Shown here one piece after another: positions 1 to 5,153 of a stretch of DNA of 16,812 nucleotides. This DNA is from Prevotella sp. UBA4339 (GTDB lineage Bacteria; Bacteroidota; Bacteroidia; Bacteroidales; Bacteroidaceae). Each line of letters opens with the position of its first letter. Positions within the stretch are counted from its first letter, which is position 1. A program made the translations under genes and the position numbers. The DNA is taken from contig DGTJ01000095.1 of NCBI GenBank assembly GCA_002393725.1, positions 1 through 16,812 on the forward strand, written 5' to 3'. Below the pieces are notes generated by a model. That model was not told where the DNA came from. It did no database searches and saw nothing but the letters and a program-made list of their open reading frames with translations.

Positions 1-582
1 ATCAGCGGTCAGCTGGTAATCATCGTAGCGGGCCATATCCTGCTTGTACTTGTACCAGGTATCCTTGAGCACCTTCAGGTACTCGTAGCGGTCACAAGGC
101 TCAGTGAGCTGCTTGCAGGTCTCGTAAGCCTCCTTGATTTTCTTCCAGCGCTCGGCATTGGCAGGCCAGATGGCCTGAATCTCTGCAGGCAGCTGGTCAT
201 GATCAGGACGGATGCCCTTGCGCACGAACTGTTCCTCGCCACCATTCTGCTCGTCAGGCTGCAGGACAGGAAGGAGCGAAGCCTGTTCCTCAATGTTCAG
301 CGGCTCTTTGTCGGTAACAGTTTTCAGTACCGGCATTATCTCATCGTTGAGTTTGATGACATCGCGGATGGTCTGGCCGTCCTGACGCAGACGGAGGAAC
401 CGCTGCAACTTATATTCGAGGAACTTCAGTTCCCGTTGTGGCCGGCGCATGATGCGCTGGTACATGGCCCCATCGCGATTCAAGGAGAGCAGCAGCTGGG
501 CACCTTCCTCTATCTGCTCTGTTGTGGCGTGCTCACTGTCAAGCCAGCGTGCAATCTTTTCAGTAAATTTCGGGTCTATCAT
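1..582 (-). CDS. Hypothetical phage protein, 3' end beyond window
   Basis: The minus-strand frame opens with ATG at 582 and stays open for 194 codons to the left edge, so the C-terminus is missing. The visible product begins MIDPKFTEKIARW and is mostly charged and helical, with an Arg/Gln-rich stretch (RRPQRELKFLEYKLQRF) around residues 48-64 and aromatic, Lys-rich helices near the edge. I see no signal peptide, membrane segment or catalytic motif and do not recognise the family. It is the first gene after a strong terminator hairpin that closes the 673-1287 gene. In siphophages the slot between the tail-tube gene and the tape measure often holds a tail assembly chaperone or connector, but this is inference from position only. 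Codon-level openness and head-operon orientation make it a confident CDS. Confidence 0.8.
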   Translation of the reverse strand, partial: MIDPKFTEKIARWLDSEHATTEQIEEGAQLLLSLNRDGAMYQRIMRRPQRELKFLEYKLQRFLRLRQDGQTIRDVIKLNDEIMPVLKTVTDKEPLNIEEQASLLPVLQPDEQNGGEEQFVRKGIRPDHDQLPAEIQAIWPANAERWKKIKEAYETCKQLTEPCDRYEYLKVLKDTWYKYKQDMARYDDYQLTAD

Positions 583-590
583 ATTGCTTA

Positions 591-641
591 ATATTAAAAA
601 GTGGGGCCATCTCACCGTCTTAGCGTGTGAGACCGCCCCAC
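591..641 (-). terminator. Intrinsic terminator after the 673-1287 gene
   Basis: Read on minus, two nested stems are present: GTGGGGC pairs with GCCCCAC (7 bp, 635-641 with 601-607) and CTCAC pairs with GTGAG (627-631 with 611-615). The right arm is followed directly by TTTTTAATATT. This is a textbook rho-independent layout. It lies 32 nt after the stop at 673 and only 9 nt before the ATG at 582, so the next gene depends on readthrough or its own promoter. Confidence 0.75.
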
Positions 642-672
642 GGTCACGTTATTTACGACATGAAAAGAGGAA

Positions 673-1287
673 TCAGGGATTCGTTTCGGGCTTCAGTTCA
701 TCGTTGGTTCCGAGGAACGTGCCCTCAGAAGTAGTGAACTCACCTTCGTAGAAAGGAGCAGCAAACTCATCGGTCACACTCACCGTCACTGTAGTGGTAT
801 TGGCATCAGAGGCAGCCTTTCCATAAGCCTGGCTCACGGCTATATCAGCCTGATAGAGAGGAGAACCGAAGAGACGGCATTTGCCGTCGGCCATCGGAAT
901 GAGGAACACCACGTCGTCGTTGTTCAGCTGGGAGATGAAGCCAGTGGCCTTTTTCCCGGTACCAGGCAGGACGAGCGTGATTTTGTTGAGCATGGTCTTA
1001 GAGCCATAGCTTCCCTGACCTTCAGCGGTCGGCTCGCTCTCGTTGGGAACGAGGGCAAAGCGTTTCCAGAGTTTGTCAGCATACAACTCAATATTGGACT
1101 TGATGACGGCCACATCCTCCATCTTCTCAGCCGCAGAACCGGCAGGACGTGGAAAAGTCTTAATGTCACGGCGCGGTACATAGTAACCATGGTTACGGGT
1201 GCCAGGCAGCGACTTGTCGCCCATGCAGAAGTCGATATCCTCATAGAGAGCGGCATCGTCTGCGCAGCGTGTTTTCAAATCAGCCAT
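673..1287 (-). CDS. Phage structural protein, possible major tail tube protein
   Basis: 204 aa, starting MADLKTRCADDAALYEDIDF. The sequence is rich in beta-prone and Thr/Val segments (TTTVTVSVTDEF near residues 165-176), ends in a short acidic, Pro-containing tail, and has no membrane or signal segment. It lies 28 nt downstream of the putative major capsid gene, in the same operon, and is followed by a terminator. A medium-sized, beta-rich protein in this slot is most often a major tail (tube) protein or a head decoration protein. I saw no specific motif, so the role is inferred from size, composition and position. That it is a real gene is well supported. Confidence 0.6.
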   Translation of the reverse strand: MADLKTRCADDAALYEDIDFCMGDKSLPGTRNHGYYVPRRDIKTFPRPAGSAAEKMEDVAVIKSNIELYADKLWKRFALVPNESEPTAEGQGSYGSKTMLNKITLVLPGTGKKATGFISQLNNDDVVFLIPMADGKCRLFGSPLYQADIAVSQAYGKAASDANTTTVTVSVTDEFAAPFYEGEFTTSEGTFLGTNDELKPETNP

Positions 1288-1315
1288 ATTTTTTTCAGTT
1301 TTTATGGGTTACTTA

Positions 1316-2362
1316 CTAAGCCTTGGCAGCTGCGATCTCAGCAGCCGTGCGGGCCACACAGAGCATCTCCTTGTTGATGGAGAGGTACTGCTCGCCATAG
1401 AACATGTTGGCCAGGAAGTCAACATCGTAGTGAGAGGTCTTCGACTCCTTCACCAGGAACGTCTCATCAGCGGTGCGCTGGTTCCAGAGTGCCAGGATGT
1501 TGTTCTTCGGAGTCAGGCACAGATAGTTCTCAGGCACGTTGGTCAGTGCCACGAACTCGACATTGGGAGCGCCGTCGAGGTGAGCCTTCAGATACTGCTC
1601 GTTGTAGGGCAGTGCACCATGGTTGTGCTGATAGGATTCCTCGTAGAAGTGCTTGGTCTTGACATGCATGAAGAGCTTCAGCTTCTGCTTCTTGAGTTTG
1701 TCATCGGCGCCTGCCCAGCCATCGGCAACACCCCAATAGAAGTCCTTCAGCAGATCCTCAGTGTTCTCTGCAGAGAAATTCTCAGGCAGAGAATAGAGGT
1801 TGCCAAGCTCCACGGCCATCTTGTCAGCCTTAATCTCGGCATTCTCGATGGTCTTGAAACCGTTGAACCACTTGGAGGTCTCGGTGGTGTTGGTGGGGTC
1901 ATGCTTGGCCGTCCACATCTCATTGAACATGTTCTCGCCCAGCTGCGCCATGATGTATGCGCAGATGCGCTTCACCCAGGGCACATTCTTCAAGCCCTCG
2001 CCCTTGGTCACGTCGCTGCCCCACAGACTCTGGTAGATACTGTTGGGGTCGATGGGCTCGATGCAGTTACCGAAGAAGGTCTCCAGCGTGCGCTGCACAA
2101 TGGCGATGGCACCGGATCCTTTCTTGTACTTGTCATAGTTGCCCATCTGGAAGTTACCCTTCATCTCGTGAACGTGTTCTTGATAGCGGATGCCGTCACG
2201 GTGACCCATGTGCTGCAATGCTGCTGCCATGGCATGCATTGGCATGACGATGAGTTCCTTGCGGTACGTCTGGAATGCTTTGCTCAGAGTCTCAGGCGTA
2301 AAGGTCGTCTGCGGATCCACCACAGGCTGACCGGAATTAAGGATAGGAGTGTTAGGATCCAT
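1316..2362 (-). CDS. Putative major capsid protein
   Basis: 348 aa, starting MDPNTPILNSGQPVVDPQTT. The start lies 3 nt after the stop of the ClpP-like prohead protease, the usual order protease-scaffold then capsid. The length fits a mature HK97-fold subunit whose scaffold is encoded on the upstream protein rather than as an N-terminal delta domain. It is a soluble mixed alpha/beta sequence without signal peptide or membrane helix. The N-terminal 30 residues are Pro/Thr/Gln-rich and could be a flexible N-arm. An acidic, Asn-rich region (ENFSAENTEDLL) lies near residues 193-204. The C-terminus is Ala-rich (AAEIAAAKA). I cannot point to a diagnostic capsid motif by eye, so the call rests on position, size and partner. 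A portal protein is unlikely because portals are usually 400-600 aa. Confidence 0.7.
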   Translation of the reverse strand: MDPNTPILNSGQPVVDPQTTFTPETLSKAFQTYRKELIVMPMHAMAAALQHMGHRDGIRYQEHVHEMKGNFQMGNYDKYKKGSGAIAIVQRTLETFFGNCIEPIDPNSIYQSLWGSDVTKGEGLKNVPWVKRICAYIMAQLGENMFNEMWTAKHDPTNTTETSKWFNGFKTIENAEIKADKMAVELGNLYSLPENFSAENTEDLLKDFYWGVADGWAGADDKLKKQKLKLFMHVKTKHFYEESYQHNHGALPYNEQYLKAHLDGAPNVEFVALTNVPENYLCLTPKNNILALWNQRTADETFLVKESKTSHYDVDFLANMFYGEQYLSINKEMLCVARTAAEIAAAKA

Positions 2363-2365
2363 AGC

Positions 2366-3415
2366 TTACAGAGCGTCTTTGATAGAGTTAAACAACTCGC
2401 TGGCGGCACTCAGGGTGTTCTCAGCACCGTCAACCTTCTCTTCCTCCTTGGTACCGGCAGAACCCTTCAGGTTCTTCACCTGCTCCTCAAGGTCATTCTT
2501 CTCCTTGGTCAGCTGTTCGATGGTCGACTTCTGCTTCTTCAGCACGTCGGAAGCCTGTTTACAGGCATCGTTCTGCTTCTTCAGCTCATCGTCGATGGTC
2601 TTCAGCTGATCCTGCGTCAGGGACACATTGCCCTGCTCGTCCGGCTTGAAGCCGTCAGTGATGGCCAGCAATGCCATCACGGAAGTAAATACTTTGATCA
2701 TCTTGTTATGACTGTAATTGGTCGTGGGTTCCGGCATGAGTCCTTTCAGCATCTCCACGACCTTTTGGAGAACGCCTGCGGTTGGATTCTCCTCGCCCGT
2801 TTCAGGATTGAACCCTTTGGGCAAGGCTGGTAGACCCATATCCTTTATCATTGAATTGGTATAAATGTTTCTAACGTTGGTCGGCATCTGTTCCGGCTCG
2901 GTTACTTCATCCACCAGTCCGAAGTCCTTGGCATCGGCGGCCTTAATCCAGGCAGCCACCTTCATCTTAGCCTTTACATCATCAACGGGCTTGCCGCTCT
3001 TTTCGGCGTAAATCTCAGCAAGAACATCATCGATGGTGTTCAGCTGAGAGCGCTGGAACTGGAGGCGCTTGACCAGTTCGTCAAGCTGCTCCTTGTTCAT
3101 ATTGCCCCATTCAAACACAGCGCCCATGGCGTTGTGGATGAGGATGAGGGCATTCTTTGACATCACCACTTTCCTGGCACCCATTGCCATGAAAGTGGCG
3201 GCACTTGCTGACATGCCCAGGAAGTAGCACGTCACCTGGCCATGATTCTTAAACAGCTCGTAAATTTCCAGACCTGTAGTGACATAGCCACCCAGAGAAC
3301 AGATGGCCACATCGACGGGCTGGTCTTTCTTCTTATCCAGAATATATTTCACGTAGTCGGCAGAGATTCCCCATCCACCGACAGTGCCAGTCAAGTAAAG
3401 ATCATATTTCTTCAT
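2366..3415 (-). CDS. ClpP-like prohead protease with C-terminal scaffold-like domain
   Basis: 349 aa from the ATG at 3415; a TTG 42 nt further up (3457) is in frame but would only add a Pro-rich tail, so the ATG is preferred. Residues 1-170 form a ClpP/S14-type fold: GGYVTTGLEIYELF (42-55), nucleophile motif GMSASAA with Ser71, LILIHNAMG with His94, and the closing strand KDFGLVDEV (163-171). At the position where ClpP has its catalytic Asp I read Ala154, so the third residue is uncertain. Residues about 235-340 hold a hydrophobic patch (KVFTSVMALLAI) then a long Lys/Glu/Gln coiled coil, as expected for a scaffolding domain fused to the protease. Family knowledge: such enzymes mature the procapsid and cleave the scaffold. 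The stop is 3 nt from the capsid start, implying translational coupling. Confidence 0.87.
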   Translation of the reverse strand: MKKYDLYLTGTVGGWGISADYVKYILDKKKDQPVDVAICSLGGYVTTGLEIYELFKNHGQVTCYFLGMSASAATFMAMGARKVVMSKNALILIHNAMGAVFEWGNMNKEQLDELVKRLQFQRSQLNTIDDVLAEIYAEKSGKPVDDVKAKMKVAAWIKAADAKDFGLVDEVTEPEQMPTNVRNIYTNSMIKDMGLPALPKGFNPETGEENPTAGVLQKVVEMLKGLMPEPTTNYSHNKMIKVFTSVMALLAITDGFKPDEQGNVSLTQDQLKTIDDELKKQNDACKQASDVLKKQKSTIEQLTKEKNDLEEQVKNLKGSAGTKEEEKVDGAENTLSAASELFNSIKDAL

Positions 3416-3474
3416 GCTGCCTTTGATTTTCGGCAAAGGTAGCACAGAGGGAGGCAACTAAAAACTACACGATA

Positions 3475-3882
3475 TTATTGTATATAAGGGATTTTGCAGG
3501 CTGATGTGTAGTTGACGTTGACTTCATAGAGTTGTGAGTCCCTCATGTTGTCTGGATGAGTGTCATTGACAGTGGTGACAGGATACGGTCTATCATTGTT
3601 GCCAATTAGGTAATATCTGCCGTCAGCGGTTTTGCAGCGATACACCATTCGCTCAATGTCAACAGGTTCTTCGCATGTCCGGAATACAAGCTGTGCGGTA
3701 TATAGTCGCACACCATCATCTATTTTATCACTGATTGTCAGTCGTGCAGGAACCTTTATAGGAATGCTCTCCCACGAATTGACAGAAGAGACAGACACAC
3801 ACGACATACTGAGCTTGCGAAGCCCAATGATTGATCCTGACTGTAAGCGGTCAATACCTATGACATTTTTGGGAGAGTTCAT
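3475..3882 (-). CDS. Hypothetical protein upstream of the prohead protease
   Basis: 135 aa, starting MNSPKNVIGIDRLQSGSIIG. It looks like a compact beta-rich protein: RLYTAQLVFRT (59-69), YRCKTADGRYYLIG (81-94) and YEVNVNYTSACKIPYI at the end. No membrane segment or signal peptide. It lies 59 nt upstream of the protease start on the same strand, so it probably belongs to the head operon, perhaps as a head-completion or neck protein. This is inference; I do not recognise the family. The start ATG at 3882 is preceded by an A/T-rich stretch containing a TGTTC-N6-GAACA inverted repeat. Confidence 0.65.
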   Translation of the reverse strand: MNSPKNVIGIDRLQSGSIIGLRKLSMSCVSVSSVNSWESIPIKVPARLTISDKIDDGVRLYTAQLVFRTCEEPVDIERMVYRCKTADGRYYLIGNNDRPYPVTTVNDTHPDNMRDSQLYEVNVNYTSACKIPYIQ

Positions 3883-3928
3883 AACTGTTCTTAATTGTTG
3901 TTAACTGTTTATAAATGTTCGTGCGTGA

Positions 3929-3944
3929 ACAAAACGGGGTGTCT
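3929..3944. promoter_or_regulatory. Small inverted repeat TGTTC-N6-GAACA upstream of head operon
   Basis: In the 86-bp gap between the 4457 and 3882 genes, plus-strand TGTTCGTGCGTGAACA has 5-bp perfect arms with a 6-bp spacer, about 50 bp upstream of the ATG at 3882. The size and symmetry resemble a dimeric regulator site. The minus strand also carries TTTTG in a -33-like position, but no good TAnnTTTG box follows it. Confidence 0.3.
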
Positions 3945-3968
3945 TTATTGGAAGATTCTTTGGGTGAT

Positions 3969-4457
3969 TTAACTTTTTTTGTCTTTTTTCATCCTGTTTC
4001 GCTTTCTGAGGTCAACGCCACACGACAATAGTCGTTCTCGTTCCCGGTAGAACCTTTGCCGGATGGTGTCAGCATAGTCGATATCTATTCCGTGCATCTC
4101 GCACCAGGTATATGCTGCCGTCTGGAGCTTTGAGTCCTCGCTGCACATCTCGTTGAACTCCTTGTAGAGATTGTCCTTGAACAGAGCTTCGATGTATTCA
4201 GCAATGAACCGCTTGCCTGAAGGTGTTACATAGTTCCACGACTCAGGATCTTTCTGCTTGGAGTATGGGATGGCCACCGGTGTCAGTCCGTCTCTTTCAA
4301 CATCAGGTTCAGCCCCATCAGGGCGCTTCCTGAGAATGGCGATGATACGGGCATTGCCCACTGACTGAGGCGGGAACTCAACAGGACAGCCGAAATGGTG
4401 CACCGCCCACTGGGCGATGAAGGGCTTCAGTTCGATATAGACAACAAACTTACTCAT
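3969..4457 (-). CDS. Hypothetical basic phage protein
   Basis: 162 aa, starting MSKFVVYIELKPFIAQWAVH. The N-terminal third is mixed and ends in a basic patch (ILRKRPDGAEP, 41-51); the middle is helical (FIAEYIEALF, 84-93); the C-terminus is strongly basic (YRERERLLSC, then RKRNRMKKDKKS), consistent with nucleic-acid binding. The segment DTIRQRFYRERERL near 129-142 could be a DNA-contacting helix. It stands alone between the replication gene region and the head operon with its own promoter-like sequence. A small-terminase or transcriptional role is conceivable from location, but I see no diagnostic motif. Confidence 0.65.
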   Translation of the reverse strand: MSKFVVYIELKPFIAQWAVHHFGCPVEFPPQSVGNARIIAILRKRPDGAEPDVERDGLTPVAIPYSKQKDPESWNYVTPSGKRFIAEYIEALFKDNLYKEFNEMCSEDSKLQTAAYTWCEMHGIDIDYADTIRQRFYRERERLLSCGVDLRKRNRMKKDKKS

Positions 4458-4480
4458 ACTTTAGATTAGTTAATACTGTG

Positions 4481-4488
4481 CAAAGTTA
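4481..4488 (-). promoter_or_regulatory. -7 promoter box for the 162-aa gene
   Basis: Read on minus, TAACTTTG matches the Bacteroidota -7 consensus TAnnTTTG exactly and lies 23 nt upstream of the ATG at 4457. I do not find a TTTG -33 box at the expected 19-21 nt distance, so it is a weaker or regulated promoter if real. Confidence 0.45.
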
Positions 4489-4584
4489 GTAATTTTTTAC
4501 CGAATCATCTGCTTTTAATTAGAAAACCGTACTTCAATTTGGATTTTGTTTTCTCCGTCTGATGTAATTCTGTCCGAAAAAGCC

Positions 4585-4861
4585 GTAACTTTGTAATCAA
4601 TCATTTATGGGGTTGTAACTCTTTATAAATCAGTAGCTTTGTATAATTGACAAACTTCGATTACAAAATAATCAGTCCTTTTTGATTTGTAACGGAGATG
4701 ATTTACTGCAAAATTCTGTTAATTTCCTTGATTACAAACTTACATTCAATTACAAAACGAAAAAGTTTGTAACGATTTGTAACGTAACTTTGTAATCAAA
4801 AAAAATCTCCGAAATGCCTTTGTTTACTATACTTTTTTCCTTTCACCGACATTCATTACAA
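4585..4861. repeat. Iteron-like TTGTAA/TTACAA array in AT-rich region
   Basis: Ten copies of TTGTAA or its complement TTACAA start at 4591, 4613, 4661, 4687, 4732, 4750, 4767, 4777, 4790 and 4856; an outlier is at 5057. Within them a perfect 16-bp direct repeat GTAACTTTGTAATCAA occurs at 4585-4600 and 4784-4799, TTGATTACAAA (its inverse) at 4728-4738, and GATTTGTAACG at 4684-4694 and 4774-4784. The area is gene-free and very AT-rich. It is downstream of the replication protein gene, a place where phage and plasmid origins with iterons are found. Origin or operator array is inference. Confidence 0.6.
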
Positions 4862-4972
4862 AATTACAGAATTTTAGTACAGAAAATGGTAAGGGAGGGG
4901 AAAGGACAGCGACGGCCACGGCATAGATGCATGCCTCTGGGTGGAAGCTGCGGTCACCCATGGGGAAGTAAG

Positions 4973-5013
4973 AGAGGCAGCAGGTGACTTTGATTTGTCA
5001 CTTTGCTGCCTCT
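4973..5013. other. Strong hairpin at edge of GC-rich island
   Basis: AGAGGCAGCA (4973-4982) pairs perfectly with TGCTGCCTCT (5004-5013); inside it GTGAC (4984-4988) pairs with GTCAC (4997-5001) around the loop TTTGATTT. A second partner for GGTGAC exists upstream, GTCACC at 4953-4958, so alternative folds are possible. On plus it is followed by TTCTAATT; on minus no T-run follows. It could be a weak terminator for the replication operon, a structured RNA or part of an origin. Confidence 0.55.
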
Positions 5014-5054
5014 TTCTAATTACCTGCACGAAGGCTAAAAAAGTCGCTCAAAAG

Positions 5055-5087
5055 TTTTGTAATCTCAAGAAAAATGCGTATCTTTGC
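5055..5087 (+). promoter_or_regulatory. Consensus promoter pointing at the replication gene's 3' end
   Basis: TTTTG at 5055-5059 and TATCTTTG at 5079-5086 are separated by 19 nt, matching the Bacteroidota TTTG-N19/21-TAnnTTTG promoter. Transcription would start near 5093 and run antisense into the gene ending at 5154. No plus-strand gene follows, so the product would be an antisense or small RNA. GTATCTTTGC (5078-5087) also fits the GTAnnTTTGC target consensus of CTnDOT-type elements. Confidence 0.5.
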
Positions 5088-5153
5088 ATATGAATTAAAT
5101 TGCCTTTTTCCATACTTTTTTTAGAGGGTAGAGGGTGAGATAGAATACACCCT

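Larger units (their letters stand above)
4458..5153. other. Gene-free control region (possible origin)
   Basis: A stretch of 696 bp has no convincing gene on either strand; the longest plus-strand reading from ATG 4886 gives only 33 Arg-rich residues. It holds, in order, a -7 box for the 162-aa gene, the TTGTAA array, a GC-rich island at about 4890-4985, a strong hairpin and a plus-strand promoter. In a genome where neighbouring genes overlap by 4 nt, so large a gap suggests a selected cis-acting role. Confidence 0.6.

Noticed and set aside
673..1287. Alternative minus frame 924-1256 (110 aa)
   Set aside because: Lies inside the 204-aa structural gene in another frame, with Ser/Arg/Pro-rich shadow composition.
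1304..2833. 509-aa open frame on plus opposite protease and capsid genes
   Set aside because: It is Leu/His/Val-rich as expected for the complement of a coding strand, spans the junction of two well-supported minus genes and has no recognisable domain.
4585..4861. CRISPR array as explanation of the TTGTAA repeats
   Set aside because: Repeats are 6-16 bp, in both orientations and irregularly spaced, with no cas genes.
4886..4987. 33-codon plus frame in the GC-rich island
   Set aside because: Short, Arg/Gly-rich, no promoter or neighbour logic, and it ends inside the hairpin; more likely structure than protein.
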